Origin: Symsagittifera roscoffensis
Taxonomy: Eukaryota > Xenacoelomorpha > Acoela > Convolutidae
Assembly (NCBI RefSeq): GCF_963678635.1
Contig: NC_087069.1
Span: 48,564,276 to 48,628,275, forward strand
Reading direction: 5' to 3'
Length of the DNA: 64,000 nucleotides
This document shows, one piece after another, positions 18,906 through 30,439 of this stretch. Numbering within the stretch: the first letter of the stretch is position 1; the number at the start of each line of letters is the position of its first letter. The translations under genes and the position numbers were made by a program. The notes beneath the pieces were generated by a model, which searched no databases, had not been told where the DNA came from, and saw nothing but the letters and a program-made list of their open reading frames with translations.

Positions 18906-19720
18906 TTGCCCTAAGAGAGGAAAACTTATATCTTATGTCTTCCCGCAACTCGTCGTCCCAACTTTGGCCACTGATTTTCCAAATATCTTTAAGCAAAAGA
19001 CAGGCCCTAACTGTGTTTGCAGCTATTAACCCAACAGGGTCAAACACAGAAGAGACGAAACTCAAGACGGTTCGTTGAGTTTTTGCCTTATCGAGAGGAC
19101 GACCCACGCCTCTGCTAACAACCAATGTATCTTTCACATGGTCCCACAAGACCTAAGACGTGTGATGATTGTTGCGTGGACTCCCACCTGGAGGAATATG
19201 CCCTCTATATCCGCGAAGACGGCGTACTTGTGTTGACGGAACCGCAAAAGCACAAAAATTAAATTTTGGAGTGGTCCGGACCCACCAATAAGGACTTACT
19301 TAAGAATGTGCCGTGAAACTTGGAAGCCCCATTAAGGATTCGACGCACCTTACCCGGCTTATTCGGATTTACGGCCGAATGGTGATGAAGAGACTACTCA
19401 CGATCGGAACGCTTACGTGGATCATGGGGTTCGACGGTAACGACATAGCCTTTCCTAATGTCCTCTTCAATTAAGTCTCCGTATCATTCGCGCAGTTCAG
19501 GGTATTTTCTTAACCTTTTCTCCAATGTTTTAAATTGGGCGAGTGACGAGTAATAGTTGTTTGGTAGGCTGACATTACTATCAACCCAAAGCATAGACAC
19601 AATGTATCTTTCCCCATTGTGAACGGTTTCAGAGTTTAGGATGGATAAAGCATGGTTCGGGCATCGACTTGTTTGAAAGCACCATGAGATTCCAACTCGT
19701 AACAGCATTTTATCTGGTCA
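18859..19720 (-). pseudogene. BEL/Pao reverse transcriptase remnants
   Basis: Pieces flanking and following the catalytic core are visible: SETVHNGERYIVSMLWVDS (upstream, typical BEL connector) and RTVLSFVSSVFDPVGLIA (downstream, the BEL signature after the palm). The region is decayed. Confidence 0.7.
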
Positions 19721-19805
19721 CTCAGAGAGGAATCTTCAACAACACACTTGAAACAAGAAGAAGTAGAACTAACGAACGGCGGCAAAGGACCACTTATGAA
19801 CCAAC

Positions 19806-20497
19806 CTATCGGTAGGCGTACGGAACACGTGAGTTTTTGTCGTCTCCCAAGATGAACTCAATGGGTCTAACGGCGTGGTAGTAGTCTTGTCCTGTAATAA
19901 CTTCAACATCCTCATAAAAATTTTGAATGGGCTTAGTAGGTGCTAATTGTGGATATTTGTTCTGCAAATCAGCAATATTGATTAACTTGGAACCAATCCG
20001 AACATTGTCTTCAACATATGCACACAGAGAAAATACAAAATCACTGTTATTCGGCTCAGAGGAAACTGTGAAATTGACCCTCTGAGTCTCAACAACGGTG
20101 GTTGAATTGAAACCATTAATTGACAAGTCAAAGAGCGCTCCTACTTAGCCGAGATGGTTGACGATTGTCGAAGACACCCAAGCGTGTGTCGATGCACTAT
20201 CACAAAGAACCAACGTCAGAAGACTCTTTACATCCGAGGACACACCAGGTGTTGCAATTGAAAACAACCCTTTAGACGATTCAATGTCATGTACATCACT
20301 AATAGCGGCGTGGGTGGAAGTGTTTGTATTCTCCTTTGACTTGTTTGTTCCAGCCTTATTTGAGACATTTGGATTTTCCTTCCGACCAAATATTTTTTCG
20401 GCTCCACGGAGCAAAACATTATGTGTGCTATCCCACTCTGGCTTCTAGCAAATTTTAGCTCTAGATTATTGCGGGAAACTTGAGGCAAGCGAAGCAA
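19806..20497 (-). pseudogene. BEL/Pao aspartic protease region
   Basis: LVLCDSASTHAWVSSTI corresponds to the active-site loop region of the retroviral-type protease. The downstream part SINGFNS ... GQDYYHAVRPIEFILGDD is the conserved BEL protease/linker end. Upstream CLRLPQ and CSVEPKK pieces may belong to the gag zinc-binding end. Confidence 0.75.
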
Positions 20498-20736
20498 TTT
20501 TTCTGATCAGCTACGTATTTTGCTGTCTGAGTAGCATTTTTTAAAATTAAAAACGGCACAGTTCCATCATGCGTGACTATCCTTTCACAAAACGCACGGC
20601 GGACACTTAGACTTATCCTGTGCTTTACAAGTTACTTTGGTATTTGCTGCAAAACTTTGGTTGTTTTTGGCTTAACTTGTTCTTGGTGCCTTGAAGTTCA
20701 GTTCACGTAATCTTTCATGTCCCTCGTCTTTTTCTT

Positions 20737-22491
20737 TCAACCAGTTACTAAAATCTTAGAGTGTTCGCGCTGCCATTTATGCCTAACAGTATGCATTGAG
20801 CAAGCTTCCTTGAGGTCAGGCGGAAGTTTTCTAACAGCTTGGCCTAACAGGTTAACACTCCTTAGAACATCGTTGAATGACAATGATTTGAAAACTGCTA
20901 CGAGGCCAGATATGGCAGAAGAGATACTGATGACATTTTTTGTATTTTGCAACTTAAATGGTGGAATGGTACTCAGCTTATCAAGATGCGCGCCAACAAA
21001 AGCGTAAGGTTGCCTAAACTTTCGTTGCAAGGTGGCCAGTGCATCTTTGTACATAACACCATAACTAAACTCCGCAATCGCAGTTTTTGCTTTGCCTGTG
21101 ACGAGTGTTTTTAAGTATGTCAGTTTCATATCATCGGTGAGAACAGCGGAATCAACGGTTGACTTAAACTGACAAACCATTCGTGCCAGTTTTACGGGTT
21201 GCCGTCAAACCGGGCTAACTTCCACTCAGGAAGATGATCATTGCGGCTATGCATTAATGATTTCGCAAATTCACGAGCGGAGAGAGGTCGATCCGATGAA
21301 CAACCTTGGTTCGGATAAGGGGAAGATGGTGCGTAGTCTGAGTTGACTGGCTGATAACCAATATTAGTATAATTGACAAAATGCGGAACATGTTGGGAAA
21401 GAACTGGCGGAGTATTTAAATACACAGTCCCACCACTAGTATAAGGGGTGGCGGTATTACCCGGTGTGACGACAGTTGTCACATTAGAAAACATGTTTGC
21501 AGCTTTACAACACTGAGCAGGTGTGACGATCGGAGTTGTAGTGGCCAATCGCCATAAGTTTGCATCACTTGTGTAGTAATCGTTGATATTAGGTGACACA
21601 ATATGCGGAACAAAGGGAATATTATGTTGCGTCATATGGCGGTGCATGGCAATTAGGGGCCGAAAAGAAAACCAGCGGTTGGGTAATTCCAGAAGATGAG
21701 AAGCCACCACCAGCAAACACCAGGTGACAAATAAACAAAACCAGAAGCAAACACCAGGTGACAAAGAAACAAAACCAGTACCGGGTTGTGCCGGTAACAT
21801 TGGGACAGGTAAAGATTCCGGTTGCCCGTTAGCAAAACTATCAATAGTTATGTTTGAACTCATGGTCGGTACTGACGAATCTGGTACAGGAATGAATGCC
21901 AGTAAACCTAGCGCACTACTACCGTCAGGAGGTGCCCGTGAACTAACAGAGTCTACCAAATCATTAGTCCGATCGGTTGTTACTTTTGAAATAGGTAGAC
22001 TTCCTCCAGTCGAGTTACTTTCCTCTACCTTCTCTCCAACCTCAGATGAATTATTCTCAAGTTCAAATATTTTCAATTCCATTTCAATTAATTGCATTTT
22101 ATGACTTTCAGCCAATTGCTCTAGTTCCAGCTGACTTTGTTTGATCTTAAGACGGTTCTCTTGCTGTTTAAATCTTAAAGATACCTGATACTGCCCTTTC
22201 AGCTCGTTTAACAAAAGCTAACTCATGCCGTTTCTCATTTGATGACAAATTGTGAACAGTTGAGGTATGACGAGTGGATGCAGATTTATCAGACTCACGT
22301 GACTCACGTTTTCTACTTTCTTTAGACTTATTAGAGACATTAGACCTTTTTTCAGAAACTCGTGCTTCTGAATCCCGTGTTTTGTACGAGCGTGAGGATG
22401 TCTCAGACCTAGTTTGTGGTAAAGATCCCTTGCTTCCTGTAATGCTGGATGCTGGAAATGACAAAGGGTCAAGGCTCATCTTGAGATTCAT
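20737..22491 (-). pseudogene. BEL/Pao gag region
   Basis: A Ser/Arg-rich N-terminal stretch is followed by a predicted coiled coil (QQENRLKIKQSQLELEQLAE), a Pro/Thr-rich linker, and the BEL gag domain with KLARFDGNP, LTYLKTLVTGKAKTAIAEF and ALATLQRKFRQPYAF. A short tandem duplication (about 35 bp, ACACCAGGTGACAAA units near 21,713-21,765) lies in the linker. The region is broken. Confidence 0.8.
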
Positions 22492-24877
22492 GCATTACTT
22501 TATCGTTCATTTTGGTTACTTTCTTAGGCCAAAGGTCTTGCTGAGCAATAATTTGACAGGGTTTTTCGTTTTTCCCGCTAACTTAATTAATTGCTCATTC
22601 ACGTCAACAACTTTTTCCAACGCAATTTTACTTTTTTAAACACGTGGTGCAACTATTGTTCTCAATGTACTCAAGTAATAATGAGTGACCTTTAAGCAGC
22701 TCAATTTCTCGATTTAGACGGGTTTCAATTAACTTGCGTATCTTATTTTGGAATTTTTTGTCCATGTTTTTCACAAATTGACAATACTCTACGGTTGCTC
22801 ACTAAATTGAAAACAATTAATAAAATGAGATACTGTTTTGGTACGTCATTGAGTTTGCATTAATATATCAATATTAGTTTACACAATAGGGGGACTTGAC
22901 GTCTCAAAGCTTCTGACTGAATCCTATTTTTTACAGCTTTTCGAGCACTGAGTGGTAAGCGGTTCCGCTTCTTACGAGTCTTAAGGAGGTTAAGATTAGC
23001 GCTGTGAGTCTTAGAAGGAGGAGAGTCTTTAACTCAAGGAAAAGAGGCTGGTGAAGCTCTTCGTACTTCTCAATTACTAACTGGTCTTTAGCTTTACGCT
23101 TAGAGATAAGTCTTTGACGACATTCAGAACAAGAACACCAGTTCAAACTAAACTTTCATCTATATCGTCGCTTCCGTTCCGTCTACAGTATATGATCGCA
23201 CAAATATTTGTCCTATACCTCAACAACAAATTGACAAGTAGCTCACTAGTCAGCTATAGGTTGTTTTTGCCTACTTATCGAGTTATTAATGGCGTCGTGA
23301 CAAATTACAAGGTCGTTACGGTGAGACAAGTAGTGATGAAGGTAGTACTGTATTGTTTGCTGAGAGTCCCTTGCGTTAAAGTTTAAACTTAAACCAGTTT
23401 ATGTAAAAGCAAGTACCTTCGATGCGCTTCTGGGACGGAGCGGGAAGTTTTCGAAGCGCATGATTCAACGAAATAGCTCCTAGAGTGATTAACATACACT
23501 TAAGGGACCTATGCGATGGCTATGTTACGCTTAAGTACCAATGGGGTTGAAAAATTAATTAGATCGCATGAACTCCAACAACACACACGGAGTAAACATG
23601 AGGATGAAAGAATTCAACTTAACTCAATTAATATAACCGTACCTGACCACTTAAATTTACTGTCACGCAACGAAGTCAATAATCGGTCGAGCTGAAACGG
23701 CTTTGATTTACTTGAAGCGAATTGGCTTTCAGTTTTACCAAAGGTGGATGGGGGATCAGGCAAATTGGTTAAGTTCCAACAACACACGCGGAAGAAACTT
23801 GAGGAAGAAAAAACTCAACTTAAACTGACTAATATTTTGCTACCAGACCACAATACATAAGGTTGGTGTCATGTTACAGCACAGTTTCGCAGAATTCTGG
23901 GGACGTTTTAAGGATTTTTTGGCAAATTTTTTTAAATTTCTTCACAAAATTTTTTTAAAAATTTTTGATCAGCAGGTTCGAGCCATAAAGCAATTCAAAA
24001 ACTAGTCCAGTACCTCTTGTCTATGTTCCAGTTTCACGGATTAATATTCCGATCACATATATCCAAAATTTTACTTCACATAACATTCGTTCACATTTAG
24101 TTTTAGTATCGAGAAGAAATGTCAAATCAGTTCTTCTATGTTAGCTGTAAGCTAGCTGTAAGATATTTCAGTTCAACGGAACTGTCCAAAAATTTTGGGT
24201 ATTGAGAAAAATTACCGAGTGCTAGCTTGCGGAAATTTTTTTAGCATATAGTACATCGTATGTAAACTTATAGCACAATTGGAAAGTTTTATTCTAAACC
24301 AATCGAGTCTTAAAATTTTGGAGATTGGGCGATCACCGGTCCTACATGACACATACCCTCTGTCTGCGTTAAGCTGCCTCTGCAACCCGCAGCGGACGCT
24401 CTGTAATCCGCCTTATACCCTCTGCGACCCGCTAGAGAACCTCTGTAATCCGCAACAGACACTCTGCAATCCGCAACAGATGCTCTGCAATCAGCTACAG
24501 ACCCCCTGCAACCCACAACAGATGCTCGCAATCCGCAACAGACGCTTTTCAATCCGCTACAGATGCTCTGGAATCAGCTACAGACCCCCTGCCATCCGCA
24601 ACAGACGCTATACAACCCGCAATTGACGCTCTGCAATCCGCTACTGCTCTTGAACAACTTCGGCCAAAAGCACTCTTGCCCCTTGTGTCGATACTGTGTC
24701 CCTTGTGCCGCGCCCCTTGTGTCGCAATACTAAACTCATGTCCGGGAAACTCTCAAAACTCTCGCGTCCGGGACATTTTCGTGTCGGGGTATCACACCAC
24801 TTGTGTTCCCTAGCTGCCAAATTCAACCGAAGGAAAAAAGGGGGTAAAGAATGAATGTCTCTTTTGGGGTGCCAAAA
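22492..24877. other. BEL/Pao leader region between 5' LTR and gag
   Basis: This is a long non-coding leader for a BEL element (over 2 kb). It holds a pair of ~80-bp direct repeats (about 23,571-23,655 and 23,768-23,852, sharing CAACAACACACRCGG and TCAACTTAA), a 21-bp minisatellite (24,358-24,652) and GC-rich CTTGTGTCG/GTCCGGGA repeats near 24,670-24,790. I see no gene. A Cys-containing minus-strand frame at 22,931-23,146 is not convincing. Confidence 0.5.
24358..24652. repeat. 21-bp minisatellite
   Basis: About a dozen degenerate units of roughly CTCTGCAATCCGCAACAGAC at 21-bp period. Because 21 is a multiple of three, the plus strand reads as a Leu-Cys-Asn-Pro-Gln-Gln-Thr heptad and the minus strand as a Ser-Val-Ala-Asp-Cys-Arg heptad. 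There is no evidence that either is translated. It lies in the leader of the BEL element. Confidence 0.8.
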
Positions 24878-25342
24878 TGTGCTAGCTAAATCTCCATAGG
24901 ATGAATTTAAAACCGAAAAATCGATAATTAATTCGTATTCTCGGCAATACAAAATTGATCGTTAATATTGTTAATCTCATCCAAAACTTGCTGTAAAACA
25001 AGTTAATAAATTCCCCAACAATCAGCTCCAACGAACAAATTGGCGCAAGCTAACCACAAGAACTGGTCGATAATGTCCTTGAGCCAAATTGCTCTTTTGG
25101 GCGGTCAGCCTTAATCAAAGCTGAACCGAATTAGAACCAAAAACAGTTAAAATAGGATATAACCCCATGTATGGTACATTATTACATGGGCAGGTGGGAG
25201 AGTCGAACTTACTTCAACTGTCATTTCTAAGTAGTCGGCGTTACATTATTTTAGATCAGGCCGCTCGGCCAACTGTTCTTATTTTTGGTATTTAAACTCT
25301 TGTTTTATATGCATCTTTACTCTGTTTTATATTTGTGTTGCA
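24878..25342 (-). repeat. 5' LTR of the BEL/Pao element
   Basis: It matches 16,599-17,065. Directly inside it on the element strand is TTTTGGCACCCC, in the position of the primer binding site. It contains the same tRNA-like segment (25,188-25,274). Confidence 0.88.
25188..25274 (-). other. tRNA-like A-box/B-box segment inside the 5' LTR
   Basis: On the minus strand it reads TTGGCCGAGCGGCCTGATC and, downstream, AGTTCGACTCTCCCACCTGC. It is the counterpart of 16,911-16,996, more decayed in the B box. It is not a functional tRNA gene by eye. Confidence 0.55.
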
Positions 25343-25638
25343 ACACTTTTGTCAAACACCAGTTGACTCGTAAATTAGTTGCAATGAACTGACCAATATC
25401 CTCCCATTGATCACTTTTAAATACAGAAATCCCACCAATCTAGCATTTTTTTTTGTCCTTCAAATTTTTTTTTATCAAATCAGGGCGACGAAAAAAATAT
25501 AAAATTTTTATATCAAGTACTGGATGCAAAAGAGCTTTAGTGCAACCTGTCATAATCACAGCTGCAATTGTTCGCAAAAACGAAAACTTATTTTTCTCTC
25601 AAACAATGACTTTACTCTGAAAAAAACAAACAGACCAT

Positions 25639-26572
25639 CCCTGGTTGACTAAAATTGCTAATTAGTCATAAAACTTCCATGAATGGATAAATGCTAGCCC
25701 TATAGTTGCTATGCCATTCCATAAGTACAGCAAATTGCAGGAAAGGTCTATCATTAGGAAGTTTTTCTGTGTGGAATTGTATGAATAACATTTTCGATAA
25801 AACAAAAAGTGTTTTTAATTTCTCAAAAATTTTTGTGATCGTATCAGGTCTTGAAACAGGTTTTTGTTCCTCAAAGCTGGGGTCACCAAAGTTTTATTGG
25901 TCTTCATGTGCATTGCATTGGAAACGACCTAAATATAGATGGCTTACAAAACAAAATAAAGAAAAAAGCATTCAAAGTGGCAAAAACTTTCATGTTACTA
26001 TTTTTCTGAATCTGAAAAGTAATTAATCATGCATTGCAAAGGTATACAAAAAATTGCAGTACAAAGAATAGGCTTTTTGAGGTTTTTCGATACGAAAACA
26101 GTAAGACAAACGTAAAAGTAATTTAGTTTTTGGGACTAAGTTGTACTAGCAAAATATTAGACTTTTCGTGTAAGTTTTTTTTTCATGCGTCAAAAAAAGT
26201 CATTGTCAAACAAATTTCAAACGTTGTGAAGTTCGATTACACCATTTGAGCAAAAAAAAAAGTTTTTTGCTAAAACATTTCTTATTGCTCTTGACAAAAC
26301 ACCAACGTTTTGCCAAAACAATAAAAGTATTCTTTGGGAATTCTATGATATCATTCGAGCATAACTGTATGTAAATTGTATGACCAGCTTTTGCTGCCAC
26401 GTTTTTTATTTATGACAGTACACCAATTTCAGCCAAAAATAGGGAAAATAAATGTCAAAGTCCATTGCACCATTTGATCAAAACAATTGAATATGTGTAC
26501 TTAGTACTTTTTCAAAGATTCAAGTTAAGGATTTGTATGCTTAGCAACTTCGATTTATGGAGGTCGACCCGG
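25639..26572. mobile_element. Non-autonomous TIR element, copy A
   Basis: The left end reads CCCTGGTTGACTAAAATTGC followed by TAGTCATAAAACTTCC. The right end reads TTATGGAGGTCGACCCGG, its inverted counterpart. The same ends occur at 57,843-58,953. Near the left end both share CAGCAAATTGCAGGAAAGG-type sequence. No transposase is seen. Superfamily and target-site duplication are undetermined. Confidence 0.6.
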
Positions 26573-26760
26573 AACATTACGCAAAGGACGTTTAACGAAA
26601 AAAATGACAGCTGAACTTAGATGACAATATAAGAATCGTACATAAGGGAATCGATTATTGTTAGATCTACTTGTTTGTTTTGTTTGATTATCTTTTGATT
26701 ACTTATTCAAATTTATTGATAATAAGGATAATGTATAAAAAATTATTTAATTGTAAATAA

Positions 26761-27575
26761 TCTCTTTGTTGAGACTTTTTAATGACATTCGCTGTCTTGT
26801 ATGTACTCGTTCTCGTTGACAGACACGAATTTGATACTAGGTATCAAAATGCACCAAAATTTGTTCATCTTTTGAAAAGTTGCTGAGTGTCTTTCCAGTC
26901 TTCACAGAACGCTCTAAAAACTATCTCTTTGTTGAGACTTTTTAATGACATTCGCTGTCTTGTATGTACTCGTTCTCGTTGACAGACACGAATTTGATAC
27001 TAGGTATCAAAATGCACCAAACTTTGTTCATCTTTTGAAAAGTTGCTGAGTGTCTTTTCAGTCTTCACAGAACGCTCTAAAAACTATCTCTTTGTTGAGA
27101 CTTTTTAGTGACATTCGCTGTCTTGTATGTACTCGTTCTCGTTGACAGACACGAATTTGATACTAGGTATCAAAATGCACCAAAATTTGTTCATCTTTTG
27201 AAAAGTTGCTGAGTGTCTTTTCAGTCTTCACAGAACGCTCTAAAAACTATCTCTTTGTTGAGACTTTTTAATGACATTCGCTGTCTTGTATGTTCTCGTT
27301 CTCGTTGACAGACACGAATTTGATACTAGGTATCAAAATGCACCAAAATTTGTTCATCTTTTGAAAAGTTGCTGAGTGTCTTTTCAGTCTTCACAGAACG
27401 CTCTAAAAACTATCTCTTTGTTGAGACTTTTTAATGACATTCTCTGTCTTGTGTGTACTCGTTCTCGTTGACAGAAACGAATTTGATACTAGGTATCAAA
27501 ATGCACCAAAATTTGTTCATCTTTTGAAAAGTTGCTGAGTGTCTTTTCAGTCTTCACAGAACGCTCTAAAAACCA
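26761..27575. repeat. 163-bp satellite, five tandem copies
   Basis: Units start at 26,761, 26,924, 27,087, 27,250 and 27,413, exactly 163 bp apart, each opening TCTCTTTGTTGAGAC and ending near CAGAACGCTCTAAAAAC. The copies differ at only a few positions, so the array is recent or homogenised. Each unit contains the inverted repeat GATACTAGGTATC. No coding potential is credible. Confidence 0.97.
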
Positions 27576-29499
27576 TGTTGATAGTTCCAAAGGTTTATCT
27601 CACAATGAGCCCTCTTCTAAAATCATTCAAACTCACCATCACGACCTCAGTTTCGGTTTTATAGAAAAGCACAGAGTTGTGCTCGCTCGTACAAAAAATT
27701 GCTCGTCAAACAATTTCCAACATTTTTTTGCTTATGACGATACAGCAACTTTTATGCCAAACTAGATGAAAGTCTTTTTAATTTTCGAGAACACCGTTGG
27801 ATTAAAAATGTATGAAAACTATATAACAACTATTTTATCAATTTTTTTTTAATGACAATACCCATTGTTTTGCCAAAAAAAAGAAAAAATTCATTTGGAG
27901 GATGCATAGCATTTAAATTTTTTATACTGTCTGAATGATAGTCTATCAGCGAAACAAATTGTTTTCTAAACTAGTACCTTGAAAATTTGTCCATGTGTTA
28001 TTTTTTTGGTTGCTTAGATGATCACAAAGCTCACCCGCTAGCTGCCAAATGATGTTACTGATGAAGTCACAATTTCGGAGAGTTTATCCTATGCCTGCCA
28101 CCCAAAAAACAGAAAACTTAAAAGAAACTGGAACAGAGCCATTTTGAGCTGAGTTCTAACCGGCTCAACAAATCCGCCCAAAAATCAATACTGGAAAAAC
28201 ACAAAAAAACCTCCTGGAAAAAATTGACCAACTTCACATCTGCTCAAAAATTGGCCTTGATAGAAATCGGCTAAAGAATAAAATGATTGCGTTTTTTTAA
28301 GCAAACCAATTAGTTTATACAAAACCTTTAATTTATACAAAACCAAAAAAAAAGAAAAGTAAAAAGATTCAGATACGCCAAAGCGAAGTTCAAACCAGGA
28401 CTACTCAGCCGGTTTGATGCGGGGGCCCAGATGATTCCAGCCGTTCCCAGAGTCTCAGAGCATCAGAATATCAAGGTCAAAAACAAGAACTGATGCAATT
28501 AAATTTCAGTCAACCGCTTCCAACTGATCGAAACGATCGCGGAAAAAAATTTGAAGGAGGAAACATTTTAAAACGACATTTTTATTTTTCGAATTGTCTA
28601 TTTAAGAAGAATAGCTTTTAAAAAAATCTACAAGGCACTCGACACGGCTTAGGTCCCCTCATATAATTTTATAACGAATCAGAAACCCTTTCCGTTATCG
28701 AGGATCTAGCTTCCTGACCCTAGCATATGGAAAAGACAACTCCCCCATCAGTCCTCACACAGCTTGTTAGTGCCCTCCTTTTGAACATCCCGAGAGACGA
28801 AGGTGTTGATCCTTGAACGGCTGAAAGATTATTGAGATGACATAATTGTAGTATGTTTCTTTTATTTCAAGTCATTTAGACAAAACAAAGTACAATTCTG
28901 GACAACATAGAACAAAGCTGCACACTAACTTAAAAAGCAACTTCAAAATTGTTCCCCAGAAGGGCTCTTTTTTCTTTATTGAAGTCGCTCATTTTTAAAT
29001 TTGGGATAAGAGTAAAAAAATAAGTGCCTTAACATCAATATTTTTCTGCTTGGACACATTTTCGGGACTCCTTGTGTTGCAGCCTTATGTTGATTAGAGC
29101 ACGATTGGACCTGTTCTAGCTCAGTAACTTCTTCTATCTATTAAGGCCAGTTTTGAATCGATTTAGTTTTTTTGATTTTTCTGCGCAAATTTTTTAACCT
29201 TGCCTCATCTATTAAGTGTCCCCGTACCCGCAGTTTATTTTCTAAAGCAGATCTGAAATAATTTTTTTCAGATCTAAACTTCGAACTAGCCACCCGGGTT
29301 GAGCCCACAATGAAAGGTATCAATAAAAAAGTGGAAAAACAGCGATCCCAATCGATGAATTATTGATGCTCATTGCCACAATAGCAAATATTTTCGATAA
29401 ATTTTTGCTAACTTGGCTTATTATCAGCGATGAAACAAAGATAAAAAACTATCAAAATTAGCAAAAATCGTGCTAATTAAAAAGATCGTTTACAGAATC
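27576..29499. other. Non-coding, old repeat debris
   Basis: No gene is seen. The part at about 27,690-27,930 resembles the interior of the TIR element at 25,639-26,572 (CAAACAATTTCCAAC, ATGCCAAAC words). A GTTCAAACC word near 28,390 looks like a pol III B box, but no A box precedes it. Confidence 0.45.
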
Positions 29500-29616
29500 A
29501 TTTACAGAATCCTAGGATAGGGGTCCCCCAAAAAATTAAGGACCCCTTTCCTAGGATTTTGCTTTATGTGAGGACCCCCCTAGGAAGGATCCCTACTTAG
29601 GATCCGGGACACGATA
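29500..29616. mobile_element. MITE with GTATCGTGTCCC ends, partial copy 3
   Basis: It shares the CAGAATCCTAGGAT core, the TAAGGACCCC block and the right end GGGACACGATAC with the copies at 10,919, 13,501 and 33,687. The left end is missing. Confidence 0.6.
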
Positions 29617-30439
29617 CAATACTACTGTAGTATGCGCTTTGAAAAAAATGATGAGTGCTTTAAAACATCCCTCTCACGCTATCTAAAGTGAGTTTAATTC
29701 GGAATAAAAAGCATGAAATAGATCAAACAGCACGCCGCAATTCCTTTTTGTTTAACCTTATTCAAATAGCACGATCTAGAAGTTGAAAATCGGGAGAACT
29801 GTTTTAAGTTTCATTGTATGAGTTGGCCCACTCGGTGTCCATGTGAATGTCATCTAGAAAAGCATTTTCTTCGGCGGCTTTATGGCCAAAGGGCATTGTC
29901 GAAATTCCGTCGAAAAGGAGAAAACGTTTTGAGTCGAATGGTGATAATGCAAGTTTGTTTTGTTTCACTGTCACATTGGTGGGTGTGATCTTTCGAAACT
30001 ATATTATAGTTGTACACTCTCATTGTTTTTCCAGTGAATAATGTGTCCCTGAAAGTTTGGTGAACCAGTTCTGTCTGTGCACTCCGTTTTATTCCGTTGA
30101 CACTCAATTTTTGAGTGCCTTCTAAACAGAAGCAAAATTATTATTCTTTTCTACAACGCAGGGGATAGTGTCATTTCACTTCAGGAACTCGATTTATACC
30201 AAAAAAAGTTTGATTCATTTTACCAAAAAAGAGCAGAAGACTCTAAATAATTATTAAAAAAGAGGAAAAGAGAAGGAATATGTTGTCAGATAAATCAACG
30301 TTTAGGCAACATTGTATGATGTTGCCTAAATCAGCTAAATGCCCATAGTTCAATGCAACAAATTAAGGGGGAGGGTAGTTGGTGGTGGTAACTTTGTTCT
30401 GTAAAAGGTTGGAATGGGGGTGGAAGGCTGGCTTAAATT
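29617..30439. other. Non-coding
   Basis: No gene or repeat that I can support. A GTTGCCTAAA/TTTAGGCAAC inverted repeat lies near 30,300-30,330 around the TGTATGATG loop. Confidence 0.45.

Larger units (their letters stand above)
16599..25342 (-). mobile_element. BEL/Pao LTR retrotransposon fossil
   Basis: Two direct LTRs of about 465 bp (16,599-17,065 and 24,878-25,342) flank a minus-strand gag-pol. The order read leftwards is leader, gag, protease, reverse transcriptase, RNase H, integrase, then a purine-rich tract next to the 3' LTR, as expected for BEL/Pao. Diagnostic pieces are GQDYYHAVRPIEFILGDD (protease end), VAPMKTVSILKLELQTALLA and WTDSTTVLQWL (RNase H region), and the integrase C-terminus. 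The LTRs differ at many positions by eye, and the coding part is broken by many (ten or more) changes, so it is old. No target-site duplication is clear. Confidence 0.92.

Noticed and set aside
24279-24626. Cys-Asn-Pro repeat protein
   Set aside because: It is a translation of a 21-bp minisatellite in the BEL leader, antisense to the element, with no signal peptide and a mirror frame of similar length.
26761-27575. CRISPR-like array
   Set aside because: The whole 163-bp unit repeats with no unique spacers, and the context is animal genomic DNA. It is a satellite.
28380-28480. SINE or tRNA suggested by GTTCAAACC
   Set aside because: No A box lies at the right distance, and no poly-A tail or second copy is seen.
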